A DNA stretch of 64,000 bases. Origin: Bariatricus massiliensis. Lineage in GTDB: Bacteria > Bacillota > Clostridia > Lachnospirales > Lachnospiraceae. Both the position numbers and the translations under genes were made by a program. Below, one piece after another: positions 16,595 to 24,899 of this stretch (its first letter is position 1; each line of letters begins with the position of its first letter). The notes under the pieces were generated by a model, which searched no databases, was not told the DNA's origin, and saw only the letters and a list, made by a program, of their open reading frames with translations. The stretch lies in contig NZ_LT574837.1 of the NCBI RefSeq assembly GCF_900086725.1, positions 522,938 to 586,937 on the forward strand. Direction: 5' to 3'.

Positions 16595-18415
16595 CTAATT
16601 TTCGTCTTGTTCATCCCAGAACTTCCAGCAGTTTCTTCCGCAGTTCTTTGCCGCGTACAAGGCTTTGTCTGCCTTGTCGTATAGCTCCAGATATGAGGTG
16701 CCGTCTCTTGGGCAGAGCGCTATTCCGATGCTCACGGACAATCCTAATTCCCGGGCTTCATCCGGCAGGCGGCTGTTGAACTCTTTTATCAGCTGTTCGG
16801 CTTTTTTCGCCGCCAAATCCTTTCGGCTGGCTTGTTTCATATATACAAGGAATTCATCCCCGCCGATTCGTCCTGCAAAGTCATCATTCCGGAATATCTT
16901 CCGTATACTATCCGCTAAGCTCTGGAGTACTCTGTCCCCTTCCAGATGTCCGAAGGTATCGTTAATCTGTTTAAAGTTATCCAGATCCATGATTAAACAG
17001 GTGCCTTTACCGCTGCTTTTTCTCAATAGTTCCTCTATCTCTGTCTCAATGGCCCGTTTATTTTTCAACCCAGTCAATGAATCCATCCTTGCCGACTGCT
17101 CAGCTTTGGTGAGCTTTTCCCTCTGTCGGCTCGTATCTACAAGCGACGCCTGTGCTACTCGTTTTCCCTCGATTACCTGCACATCAAAATTCGCGAAAAT
17201 CCATTTTTCTTTCCCCGTCGCATCCCGCAGGCAGAACTCTTGAGAACCCATCCCTTCCTCCAGATCATTGAGTTTCACTCGCTCATCCTTCTCCAGAACA
17301 TTTATCAACTTTGCGTCATACCGCTTGACAAATTCTTCTTCTGTGCATCCAAGCAAATGGTAGAACGCTGCATTTGCATTCATCACACGGCATTCTTCAT
17401 CAATCACAAAACTCACGATAGCACTCGGCACCGTGCGGTAGATAGACTGGATTTTCATACGGGCCTGTTCTATGCTGCGGTGATTTTTGTTCCAGCTGTA
17501 AAACGCCCATGCCGCGACGACACCCAGTATTATCAATACACTAAGCCCATAAAATACAGTGGCGTTGATTATATTTAAAGTCTTTGCATTTATAAGGTCT
17601 CTGGGAATAATGCTGAGCAGATACCAGTCGTTGATTCCCAAAGATGCATAGTTCATAAAATATGCCACCTTATTATTTTTAAAAGAAAGCGTACCATCCC
17701 CTCCGGACACCATGGCTTCACTGATCTGAGCCACCTCTTCCTTTGTTATATCGTTCCTGTCATCAGCCACGGCATCGTTAAAATTGCCGTTGCCCTGACT
17801 CTTATCGCGCTTATCTCTTACTAAGATTTCCCCGTTAGGGCGGGCAATCATGACATAGCCCTTTCCCCCGAAATAGTCAATGTCAATCAGCTCCTGCAGT
17901 TCTTGCATCCGGTACTGTCCCAACATGGCCCCAATGACCTTGCCCTCCCGTAAAATCGGGACCGCAGTCACCATTTCGTGAACCCCATTTTCATCATGGA
18001 CACATTCGACCGAGACTTTTCCCTCCATGGCCCTCTGAAAATACTCCCGCTCCGCCACATTATCCTCTTTTACCGAATTTTTAGAGTAGACTTCTCCGTC
18101 CACATCTGCCACAAAAAGCCCTGTAAATCTGGTAGTCTTCGTTCTCCTCTCCAAAATATCCATAATCGTATCTGCATAAATCTCTTTTTCCTGCGAGCCG
18201 ATTGATTTGGATATCCCTTCCAGATACAGAGAATCATTACTAATTCTTTCCTTTATAATCCGTATACTTTGATTGGACAGTTCCGCCAAGTAGTCTCCCG
18301 TCTCTGCCTCCACAGTCTTATGAATATACGCGCCATAGAAGACTGACGCAACAACAACCAGAAGCATTGCGAGAAGCAGAAAGGCAATGGCTTTCCGGCT
18401 TCTTTTTTTATTCAT
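16595..18415 (-). CDS. Membrane diguanylate cyclase: double-CACHE sensor, PAS and GGDEF
   Basis: The protein has 606 residues. TM1 (about 9-31), an external double-CACHE domain of about 250 residues (EMVTAVPILREGKVIGAML is typical), TM2 (about 285-312), a PAS domain and a C-terminal GGDEF follow in order. The catalytic GGDEF (518-522) is intact and preceded by RNDD five residues upstream, a product-inhibition I-site. It should make c-di-GMP under feedback control. The start at 18415 is preferred over an ATG at 18436 because AGGAAT lies close upstream and the TM segment follows at a normal distance. It is monocistronic. Confidence 0.9.
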   Translation of the reverse strand: MNKKRSRKAIAFLLLAMLLVVVASVFYGAYIHKTVEAETGDYLAELSNQSIRIIKERISNDSLYLEGISKSIGSQEKEIYADTIMDILERRTKTTRFTGLFVADVDGEVYSKNSVKEDNVAEREYFQRAMEGKVSVECVHDENGVHEMVTAVPILREGKVIGAMLGQYRMQELQELIDIDYFGGKGYVMIARPNGEILVRDKRDKSQGNGNFNDAVADDRNDITKEEVAQISEAMVSGGDGTLSFKNNKVAYFMNYASLGINDWYLLSIIPRDLINAKTLNIINATVFYGLSVLIILGVVAAWAFYSWNKNHRSIEQARMKIQSIYRTVPSAIVSFVIDEECRVMNANAAFYHLLGCTEEEFVKRYDAKLINVLEKDERVKLNDLEEGMGSQEFCLRDATGKEKWIFANFDVQVIEGKRVAQASLVDTSRQREKLTKAEQSARMDSLTGLKNKRAIETEIEELLRKSSGKGTCLIMDLDNFKQINDTFGHLEGDRVLQSLADSIRKIFRNDDFAGRIGGDEFLVYMKQASRKDLAAKKAEQLIKEFNSRLPDEARELGLSVSIGIALCPRDGTSYLELYDKADKALYAAKNCGRNCWKFWDEQDEN

Positions 18416-18462
18416 TATTCCTGATGTTCCCTTCACACTGTTTTCTTATCAGCCGCAGACAT

Positions 18463-18508
18463 GAAAATCCGCCCCTGTACTCTTATGATACCACAGGGAC
18501 GGATAAAA
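18463..18508 (-). terminator. Intrinsic terminator of the CaCA exchanger gene
   Basis: ATCCGTCCCTGT pairs with ACAGGGGCGGAT (one mismatch) on the minus strand and is followed by TTTTC. It lies about 50 bases beyond the exchanger stop codon. Confidence 0.75.
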
Positions 18509-18555
18509 TTTCACTATTTATACTATACTTTCTATTTTCTTACTAAAAATCGGAT

Positions 18556-19515
18556 TTACCTTGTGTAGATATACCCGAAATATACCAAATATACAAGGAG
18601 AAACATAATTCCTTCCTTTTTGGACAGCTCTTTCTGGCTCTTTGAGCAAATATATACAAGGACACTGATAATGATGAGGATAATCATATCGTATATGGCA
18701 TTAACGTCCACAACGATAGGAGAAATAGCCGCACTGGAGCCGAGTATTAAAAGGATATTAAAAATATTAGACCCGACAACGTTGCCCAGAGCCAGATCAT
18801 TCTCACCCTTTTTAGCCGCGACCATGGAGGTCACCAGCTCAGGCAAGGACGTCCCCATCGCGACAATTGTCAATCCAATAAAAGTCTGGCTCAGTCCAAA
18901 CCGCTGGGCAATCTCCGTCGCGCTGTCTACGACCAGATTTCCGCCCCATATAATACCCGCCAGCCCGATTATGATAAATGCGGCGCTTTTCAGAGGCGGC
19001 ATGGCCTCATATACTTCCCCGTCATGTTCATCCCTTGCCTTTAAAGCGCCTTTCACCTGCACAAATAAAAATACAGCGAACAGAATCAGGAGAATCACTC
19101 CCCCCACTCTGCCCAAGGTATATTCTCCCTGCCCCGCAGCAATGTCACTGACCGCAAAACCGGACGTCAATGCCAGAAGCGCCGCCGTAATGAAGATGGA
19201 GAAAGGAAATTCCCTTTTCGTCACGGTCTCGCTAGTCAAAATCGGCCTCATCAGGGCACTCGCTCCAAGTACGATCAACAGGTTAAACATATTGGAGCCC
19301 AGCACGTTGCTGACGGCCAGATTGTTTTTCCCTTGAAGCGCCGCTGTGATACTGACAGAGGCCTCCGGCATGCTTGTCCCGAACGCCACCACCGTCAATC
19401 CGATAATGATAGCCGGCACCTTCAATAACTTTGCCACACTGGAACTTCCGTCCACAAAAAAGTCCGCCCCTTTAATTAATAAAACAAATCCGAAAATCAA
19501 AAATAAATAAACCAT
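18556..19515 (-). CDS. Calcium/sodium antiporter, CaCA superfamily (YrbG type)
   Basis: This 319-residue membrane protein has about ten TM segments in two inverted repeats. Each repeat holds the CaCA alpha motif: GLTVVAFGTSMPEASVS near residue 40 and GLTIVAMGTSLPELVTS near residue 195, followed by GNVVGSNIFN. The acidic residues that bind cation are present in both. The family exchanges Ca2+ or other divalent cations for Na+ or H+. A manganese (yybP-ykoY) riboswitch precedes it, so export of Mn2+ is a reasonable inference for this member. AAAGGAAAG precedes the ATG. Confidence 0.92.
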   Translation of the reverse strand: MVYLFLIFGFVLLIKGADFFVDGSSSVAKLLKVPAIIIGLTVVAFGTSMPEASVSITAALQGKNNLAVSNVLGSNMFNLLIVLGASALMRPILTSETVTKREFPFSIFITAALLALTSGFAVSDIAAGQGEYTLGRVGGVILLILFAVFLFVQVKGALKARDEHDGEVYEAMPPLKSAAFIIIGLAGIIWGGNLVVDSATEIAQRFGLSQTFIGLTIVAMGTSLPELVTSMVAAKKGENDLALGNVVGSNIFNILLILGSSAAISPIVVDVNAIYDMIILIIISVLVYICSKSQKELSKKEGIMFLLVYLVYFGYIYTR

Positions 19516-19566
19516 TTCTCTTTCCTTTCTTTCTCATCTGAACAAGAGGTCTGCAGTTTCCTATAC

Positions 19567-19725
19567 TAAAAAAGAGACTCCTATTGCAGACAGACGCACT
19601 CCAAGTGCGAATATCCGCAATAAAAGTCTCGCTAATTGACAATACGAACCGGATTATGTTTAAATAATCGTGATGACGATTTCGTATCACACTGAATGTA
19701 CCAATGGAAGCTACTCCCTTTTACT
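19567..19725 (-). promoter_or_regulatory. yybP-ykoY manganese riboswitch with terminator
   Basis: The minus strand shows GGGAGTAGC near the 5' side (about 19711-19719) and GCGAGACTTTTATTGC on the 3' side. These are the two conserved loops that dock to bind Mn2+ in this class. The 3' strand GAGACTTTTATTGC can instead pair with GCAATAGGAGTCTC, which is followed by TTTTTT (19568-19573), a clear terminator. Ligand binding would hold the first strand and allow read-through, an ON switch. It explains most of the 257-bp gap before the exchanger gene. Confidence 0.9.
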
Positions 19726-19731
19726 GGGTCT

Positions 19732-19760
19732 AGTATAGCTTTCTTTTATTAAAAAATCAA
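19732..19760 (-). promoter_or_regulatory. Promoter of the Mn riboswitch transcript
   Basis: TTGATT (19755-19760), a 17-base spacer and TATACT (19732-19737) on the minus strand lie directly before the aptamer. The box overlaps the ribosome-site region of the divergent rluA-like gene, so the two messages may interfere. Confidence 0.78.
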
Positions 19761-19772
19761 GGAGAAATTAGA

Positions 19773-20507
19773 ATGGAAGCTGCTAAATATTATAAAAACA
19801 TAAAAATACTGTACGAAGATGACCATATTCTCGTATGTGTCAAGCCATCCGGGGTACCTGTCCAGACAAAAAGCATGGGGACTGCCGACATGGTGAGCAT
19901 TCTTAAGTCTTATCTGTCACAGAAGCAGCCGAAAGGCATACCTTATGTGGGCGTCATCCACCGTCTGGACCAGCCGGTGGAGGGAATTCTTGTGTTTGCG
20001 AAAACTTCCGCCGATGCCGCAAAGCTGAACCGGCAGCTCACCGGCAGTGAATTTGGCAAGCATTATCTGGCTGTAGTCTGTGGATGTCCCTCTTCCCCGG
20101 ACGGCGTCCTTAGCTGTTACCTGAAAAAGGACGGCCGTACCAACACTTCGTGTGTATGCTCCAAAAATGAACCCGGCGCCAAACACGCCGAGCTCTCCTA
20201 CCAGATGCTCCAAACCGCCCCAGCTTCTTCCATTTCATCGGCTAAAGAAGAAACATCCCCACTTTCTCTCCTTCAAATAACCCTTAAAACAGGACGGCAT
20301 CATCAGATACGAGTGCAGTTCGCGGACGCCGGGCTGCCACTGTGGGGCGACACAAAATACAATCCCGAATTCACCGGCAGGCGCGGGTACTTCCCGGTAG
20401 CCCTCTGTGCATTCCGGCTTTGTTTTTCCCACCCACAGACAAAAAAGGCTATGGAGTTTAAAATTACTCCGGAAGGCCCCGGCTTTGCCCCCTTCTACCG
20501 CACATGA
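19773..20507 (+). CDS. RluA-family pseudouridine synthase
   Basis: This is a 244-residue enzyme that isomerises uridine in rRNA or tRNA. It has the catalytic motif HRLDQPVEGILVFAKT, where the Asp is the nucleophile, an N-terminal strand (ILYEDDHILVCVKPSGVP) and the closing motif TGRHHQIRVQFADAGLPLWGD. No S4 domain is present, so it is the short RluA type and the target base cannot be predicted. AAGGAG precedes the ATG. Its 3' end overlaps acyP by 13 bases in convergent orientation. Its promoter is uncertain: a TTGACA at 19636-19641 lies inside the divergent riboswitch. Confidence 0.93.
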   Translation: MEAAKYYKNIKILYEDDHILVCVKPSGVPVQTKSMGTADMVSILKSYLSQKQPKGIPYVGVIHRLDQPVEGILVFAKTSADAAKLNRQLTGSEFGKHYLAVVCGCPSSPDGVLSCYLKKDGRTNTSCVCSKNEPGAKHAELSYQMLQTAPASSISSAKEETSPLSLLQITLKTGRHHQIRVQFADAGLPLWGDTKYNPEFTGRRGYFPVALCAFRLCFSHPQTKKAMEFKITPEGPGFAPFYRT

Positions 20508-20764
20508 AATCCCGATTCCTGCTGAAGCGGGATTTCAATTTCACTGACATAATCAATGTGGATGAAACTGCGGCTCCTTAGCTTCTGTACCAGCACGTCA
20601 AGTTCTTCCTCCGTCCCCTGCGCCTCCAATACAACCGTTCCATCCCATTCGTTCTTCACCCAGCCGGTAACTCCGATGCTCTGGGCTATATAAAGCGCGC
20701 TGTACCGGAACCCCACTCCCTGTACGCGCCCGGTAAAAATGAAATGCTTTCTCACCTTTTTCAC
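20495..20764 (-). CDS. acyP: Acylphosphatase
   Basis: This is an 89-residue enzyme that hydrolyses the carboxyl-phosphate bond of acylphosphates. It has the signature GRVQGVGFRYSAL with the catalytic Arg, and GWVKNEWDGTVVLEAQG with the catalytic Asn. The first codon is GTG, preceded by GGAGG at seven bases. It ends inside the convergent pseudouridine synthase gene. Confidence 0.95.
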   Translation of the reverse strand: MKKVRKHFIFTGRVQGVGFRYSALYIAQSIGVTGWVKNEWDGTVVLEAQGTEEELDVLVQKLRSRSFIHIDYVSEIEIPLQQESGFHVR

Positions 20765-20849
20765 AGCCTGTCCTCCGACCTTGTTTTTCTTAAGTATAGC
20801 ACAATCAATGCTTTTTTTTGCATATTTCCGATTTTCCCTAAACCCTGTC

Positions 20850-20878
20850 TTGTATTTTCGCCTTCCATTTGATACATT
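20850..20878 (+). promoter_or_regulatory. Promoter that would give a leaderless mRNA
   Basis: TTGTAT (20850-20855), a 17-base spacer and an extended -10 TGATACATT (hexamer 20873-20878) end seven bases before the A of the ATG at 20885. No Shine-Dalgarno sequence is present before that ATG, so transcription probably starts at or next to the start codon. Confidence 0.5.
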
Positions 20879-20884
20879 TATCCT

Positions 20885-21514
20885 ATGGAAATAAAAATAT
20901 TAAATCATTCGGATGAACTACATACATGTGAACCTTTTTCTATAAACTGTCTTTTGTGGGGTACTCTTGAGATTCCTTCCACTCATGGACGCATTGGTTT
21001 TGTACGAGAAGAGGGATTCTATCTAAGCTTGACCTGCGAGGAATCGTCACCCCTGCGCACTTACACAGCGGACAATTCCCCTGTATACAAAGACAGTGCC
21101 ATGGAGGCTTTTTTCTGCTTCTGGCCGAAGGGGCGCCCCTCAGATATTTATTTGAACTTTGAGATGAACGCCAATGGGGCATTATTGGCTATGTATGGAA
21201 CATCCCGCACGGAGCGCACTGTTTTTCCTTCCCACTGGATTGAAAAATGCCGCTGCCGGGCACAGGTTGGAGAGAACGGCTGGAGCCTGTCACTATGGAT
21301 TCCCCTCTGCATCTTAGAGGAAATCTACGGGGAGCTCACTTTTGAAAACGGAACTTCGCTTTCCTTGAATTTCTACAAACTTTCAGAAGCTCCCGATATT
21401 GAGCACTATGCAAGTTATGCGCCAATACAGGCGCCCCACCCGAATTTCCATCTGCCCCAATATTTTGAACAATCTGTACTCACAGAAGCATCCGAATACA
21501 CAAGGAGTCATTGA
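20885..21514 (+). CDS. Carbohydrate-binding family 9-like protein
   Basis: The 209-residue protein resembles the CBM9-like/DOMON beta-sandwich group: VYKDSAMEAFFCFWP, IYLNFEMNANGALLAMYG and WSLSLWIPLCILEE match the strands of that fold. It has no signal peptide or lipobox, so it would be cytosolic, which is unusual for a binding module. It lies 12 bases before nagB and is probably the first gene of the amino-sugar operon. A role in sensing or handling a glycan or sugar phosphate is inferred from position only. No ribosome site is seen (see the promoter entry). Confidence 0.75.
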   Translation: MEIKILNHSDELHTCEPFSINCLLWGTLEIPSTHGRIGFVREEGFYLSLTCEESSPLRTYTADNSPVYKDSAMEAFFCFWPKGRPSDIYLNFEMNANGALLAMYGTSRTERTVFPSHWIEKCRCRAQVGENGWSLSLWIPLCILEEIYGELTFENGTSLSLNFYKLSEAPDIEHYASYAPIQAPHPNFHLPQYFEQSVLTEASEYTRSH

Positions 21515-21526
21515 AAGGAGATTATT

Positions 21527-22246
21527 ATGAAAATTTACAGAACAGCTAACTATGAGGAAATGAGCCGTAAAGCAGCAAATATTATCGCCGCGCAGGTTAC
21601 TTTGAAACCGGACTGCGTGCTTGGCCTTGCCACCGGTTCGACACCGATTGGAACTTACAAGCATTTGATTGAAAAGTACGAGGCCGGGGAACTGGATTTT
21701 TCCGAGACAGTATCTGTAAATCTCGATGAATATAAGGGACTTCCCAAAGAAAACGACCAGAGCTACGACTATTTTATGCACCATAACCTGTTCAATCATA
21801 TCAACATGAAAGCTTCTTATCTTCCGGACGGAACCAAGGAAGACGGGGAGGCAGAATGCCGCCGCTACGAGGCTTTGATTCAAGAGCAGGGCGGTGTGGA
21901 CCTGCAGCTTCTGGGTTTGGGCCACAACGGGCACATTGGCTTCAACGAGCCGAGTGAGATTTTTGAAAAAGAAACCCACTGTGTAGATTTGCAGGAGAGT
22001 ACTATCGAGGCAAATAAAAGATTCTTCGCCTCCGCAGACGAAGTGCCGCGTCAGGCTTACACTATGGGAATAAAGACTATCATGCAGGCAAAGAAGATTC
22101 TTCTGGTAGTGAGCGGAGAAGATAAGGCAGAGACAGTGAAAAAAGCCTTCTTTGGACCGGTAACCCCGAAAGTTCCGGCTTCTATCTTACAGCTTCACCC
22201 GGATGTGATTCTCGTTGCCGACGAGGCTGCGTTATCAGCACTATAG
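21527..22246 (+). CDS. nagB: Glucosamine-6-phosphate deaminase
   Basis: NagB converts glucosamine-6-phosphate to fructose-6-phosphate and ammonia. The 239-residue protein has GLATGSTPIGTYKHLI at the N-terminus, VNLDEYKGL with the catalytic Asp, and GLGHNGHIGFNEP with the active-site His. The length fits the short Firmicute form without the C-terminal allosteric extension. AAAGGAG precedes the ATG. It is followed by nagA 25 bases later. Confidence 0.97.
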   Translation: MKIYRTANYEEMSRKAANIIAAQVTLKPDCVLGLATGSTPIGTYKHLIEKYEAGELDFSETVSVNLDEYKGLPKENDQSYDYFMHHNLFNHINMKASYLPDGTKEDGEAECRRYEALIQEQGGVDLQLLGLGHNGHIGFNEPSEIFEKETHCVDLQESTIEANKRFFASADEVPRQAYTMGIKTIMQAKKILLVVSGEDKAETVKKAFFGPVTPKVPASILQLHPDVILVADEAALSAL

Positions 22247-22271
22247 ACATTTCAGAAAGAAGGCACGAATT

Positions 22272-23396
22272 ATGCGCATTAAGAATGCTCTGGTATTTGG
22301 AGAAGACAAAAGATTCGCCCAAAATGATATATGGATTGAGAACGGCCGTTTTGCCGTCTCTCCGGACGTCGATGACAGTGATACAATCGACGGGGAGGGC
22401 CTCTATGCCATACCGGGTCTTATAGACATACATTTTCACGGCTGTGTCGGCCAAGATTTCTGTGACGGCACGGTCGAAGCCATCGAAAAGATCACTGCTT
22501 ATGAGGCATCCGTGGGCGTAACATCCGTATGCCCCGCAACTATGACGCTCCCGGAGGATACGCTGGCCCAAGTAATGGCGTCGGCCGCCCAGTATAAAAA
22601 AGACGGTATAAAGCCCGGTCATGCCGGCCTTGTCGGCATCAATATGGAGGGCCCGTTTATCAGCGCCGAAAAGAAGGGTGCTCAGGCGGAACAGTATATC
22701 CGCCCTTGTGATGTAGATTTCTTCCAGCGGCTGCAGGATATGTCCGGCGGTCTGATAAAATTAGTAGATATCGCGCCGGAAAAAGAGGGCGCGGTGGAAT
22801 TTATCGAGGCAATGAAAGATAAAATCGTCATATCTCTGGCCCACACGGCGGCGGATTATGACACTGCAAAGGCCGCCTACGATAAAGGCGCCAGACACGT
22901 CACTCACTTGTACAATGCCATGCTTCCTTTCACACACCGTGCGCCGGGCGTTATCGGCGCCGCATGCGACAGTCCCCATGTGATGGCCGAGTTGATTTGT
23001 GACGGTGTACACATCCATCCCGCTGTGGTGCGTGCCACATTCCAGATGTTCGGGGATGACCGTATGATTTTAATCAGCGACAGTATGCGTGCCGCCGGCA
23101 TGCCCGACGGTCAATATACTTTAGGTGGTCAGGCTGTTACAGTGAAGGGTAAATATGCCACGCTCGTTTCCGATGGCGCATTGGCCGGTTCCGTCACCAA
23201 TCTGATGGACTGTATGCGGACCGCCGTGAAAGAGATGGATATTCCTCTGGAAAGTGCCGTCGCGTGTGCCACTATAAATCCGGCAAAAGCAATCGGTATC
23301 GACAAAGATTATGGAAGTATTGCGCCGGGAAAGGTAGCTAACCTTATTCTTCTTGACAAAAACTTAAATATCATAGATATTATTATTAACGGATAG
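22272..23396 (+). CDS. nagA: N-acetylglucosamine-6-phosphate deacetylase
   Basis: NagA removes acetate from GlcNAc-6-phosphate and feeds NagB. The 374 residues form an amidohydrolase barrel: GLIDIHFHG (metal His), GVTSVCPA, NMEGPFIS (metal Glu), SLAHTAADY, VTHLYNAM and LISDSMRAAG (catalytic Asp). An open frame extends 19 codons into the end of nagB. The ATG at 22272 has AGAAGG and starts the expected first strand, so it is chosen. nagB and nagA together allow use of GlcNAc from cell walls or mucin. Confidence 0.96.
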   Translation: MRIKNALVFGEDKRFAQNDIWIENGRFAVSPDVDDSDTIDGEGLYAIPGLIDIHFHGCVGQDFCDGTVEAIEKITAYEASVGVTSVCPATMTLPEDTLAQVMASAAQYKKDGIKPGHAGLVGINMEGPFISAEKKGAQAEQYIRPCDVDFFQRLQDMSGGLIKLVDIAPEKEGAVEFIEAMKDKIVISLAHTAADYDTAKAAYDKGARHVTHLYNAMLPFTHRAPGVIGAACDSPHVMAELICDGVHIHPAVVRATFQMFGDDRMILISDSMRAAGMPDGQYTLGGQAVTVKGKYATLVSDGALAGSVTNLMDCMRTAVKEMDIPLESAVACATINPAKAIGIDKDYGSIAPGKVANLILLDKNLNIIDIIING

Positions 23397-23404
23397 GAAA
23401 TACC

Positions 23405-23764
23405 ATGAATGCATTAGAGAGACTCAGCATATACCCCGGATTTGTTTACCAGCTGGGGCAGGACTTTTATTATCTAGGCAAATGGATATGTAAACCTTGT
23501 ACAGAGCTGGAAGTCACAGACTGCCATGCGATGTACGGCATCTGTTCGGCCGCCGGAGAGCGGTCCAATGCCTCCCTCTATTTCCAGAAATTGCGGGCTT
23601 ACAGTGATTTTGCGCTTGATGTTCCTTATAATCAAGCAAAAATACACGAGAATCTTGCCGCGCTTTTAGCAAAATTATCCTTGGACAGCCAGATTGTGCT
23701 CGAAAATCAATTAGACCGCTTCGCTCAGGATTTCGAGGATTTCTGCGGCCCGCTCATGAATTAG
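23405..23764 (+). CDS. Conserved-looking small protein of unknown function, nagBA operon
   Basis: The 119-residue product begins eight bases after the nagA stop and is surely cotranscribed. I do not recognise a family. It is soluble, has four cysteines in the first half (positions 28, 31, 39, 46 region: ICKPCTE, DCHAMYGIC) and is mostly helical by composition toward the end. The clustered cysteines could bind metal, but the pattern is not a standard zinc ribbon. A pair of hairpins closes the operon after it. Confidence 0.7.
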   Translation: MNALERLSIYPGFVYQLGQDFYYLGKWICKPCTELEVTDCHAMYGICSAAGERSNASLYFQKLRAYSDFALDVPYNQAKIHENLAALLAKLSLDSQIVLENQLDRFAQDFEDFCGPLMN

Positions 23765-23795
23765 CCGTTATCGAAAGTCATATCATATAACCCCT

Positions 23796-23854
23796 GTACA
23801 GAGAACAATAGGTTCTGTGTACAAAAAGAGCTGTGCATCCGTGCACAGCTCTTT
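23796..23854. terminator. Tandem hairpins; bidirectional terminator after the nag operon
   Basis: A first stem (GTACAGAGAAC with GTTCTGTGTAC, one mismatch) at 23796-23822 is followed by AAAAAGAGCTGTGCA-TCCG-TGCACAGCTCTTT at 23823-23854. The second hairpin has A-run and T-run on its two sides, so it can end both the rightward nag operon and the leftward HAD gene. Confidence 0.88.
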
Positions 23855-23869
23855 CCCATTGGAGAAATC

Positions 23870-24532
23870 TTATTCAGCCTGACACTGCAGAAAGTCAAGT
23901 ACCTTATGCAGTGTAGGAAACTTCTTAATATATAGTTGTTGAATCTCCTCGTCCGGCTCCACCAAGTCCGGCACCATAATAGGCATCATCCCCGCCGCAT
24001 GCGCGGAACGTATTCCTGCCGGTGAATCCTCAAGAGCAATACTCTTCTCCGGGTCTGCCCCAATCTTCTCACAGGCCTTCCGGTATATCTCTGGGTCTGG
24101 CTTTGCATTCTCCACCATATCTCCGAATACCGCTCCGTCAAAATACTCCCACAAGCCGGCGTCTGTAAGTATCTCCGTAGAGTACTCCCTCCTGGAGGAT
24201 GTGGCCACCGCCGTCTTAATTCCCTGCCTTTTCAGATATTCCAAAAGCTCACGTACACCGGACTTTACCTTAAGCCCCTCTTCTGCCACAATTCGCCGGA
24301 ACGCCTTCCCCGACAGAACGCCAAACTCCGCCATTTTGAAGTCTTCTCCATATACGCCCTTAAAATACTGCTCCCTTCGTTTCACATTAAATCCCAGCGT
24401 GTGGTAGATATGTTCTCCTACTCTTCCATATCCCAGCTCTTCTCCTGCTATGTTCCAAGACCGCTGTACGACCTGCTCTGAATCGAAAATAAGGCCATCC
24501 ATGTCAAAAACTACCGCTTCTAATTCCATCAT
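23870..24532 (-). CDS. HAD-superfamily hydrolase, beta-phosphoglucomutase-like
   Basis: The 220-residue protein has the full HAD set: motif I FDMDGLIFDSE (nucleophile and acid/base Asp), a helical cap, TAVATSS (motif II), and KPDPEIYRKACEKIG followed by ALEDSPAGIRSAHAAGM (motifs III/IV). This subgroup contains sugar-phosphate phosphatases and beta-phosphoglucomutases; substrate unknown. An in-frame extension upstream is rejected: the ATG at 24532 overlaps the stop of the preceding small gene as TGATG, a translational-coupling junction. Confidence 0.9.
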   Translation of the reverse strand: MMELEAVVFDMDGLIFDSEQVVQRSWNIAGEELGYGRVGEHIYHTLGFNVKRREQYFKGVYGEDFKMAEFGVLSGKAFRRIVAEEGLKVKSGVRELLEYLKRQGIKTAVATSSRREYSTEILTDAGLWEYFDGAVFGDMVENAKPDPEIYRKACEKIGADPEKSIALEDSPAGIRSAHAAGMMPIMVPDLVEPDEEIQQLYIKKFPTLHKVLDFLQCQAE

Positions 24533-24693
24533 CAGAACTCTATCCCCCGGCCCATCATATCCTTTAAATAAGAGGTCACATCCTCCAGCTTCTCCAGAAT
24601 CACTTCCCGCTCTTCCCAATCATCGCCGGTCATCTCTATGCTGACCATAGCTTTTTTTATCTCTTTTATCTGTTTAATCATATCTGCTGTCAT
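24532..24693 (-). CDS. Small helical protein coupled to a HAD hydrolase
   Basis: The 53-residue product has alternating charged and hydrophobic residues (MIKQIKEIKKAMVSI, WEEREVILEKLEDVTSYLKDM), which suggests a two-helix or coiled-coil protein. The ATG at 24693 has AGAGGGG seven bases before it. A TTG at 24717 is an alternative but lacks a good site. Its stop overlaps the HAD start by one base. No family is recognised. Confidence 0.65.
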   Translation of the reverse strand: MTADMIKQIKEIKKAMVSIEMTGDDWEEREVILEKLEDVTSYLKDMMGRGIEF

Positions 24694-24846
24694 GCTGACC
24701 CCTCTTTTCTTTCGCAATTTTCTTTTTTTTGCTTCTTTTAATTATATCTATATTTTACTATACTTTCATAGAAATTCAACATCGTTAACAAAATCTAAAC
24801 AAAACTTAAGATTCTTTCTTTTTTCAATCACAACTTTTAGGAAGTA

Positions 24847-24855
24847 TGGTATAAT
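24847..24855 (+). promoter_or_regulatory. Extended -10 promoter element
   Basis: TGGTATAAT gives a perfect -10 hexamer with the TGn extension, about 45 bases before the TTG start of the DUF2786-like gene. No good -35 box is seen, which is usual for extended -10 promoters. Confidence 0.5.
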
Positions 24856-24899
24856 AATTGCACATTCATTATTAATAAGGAATTAAGGGGATAGTAACA

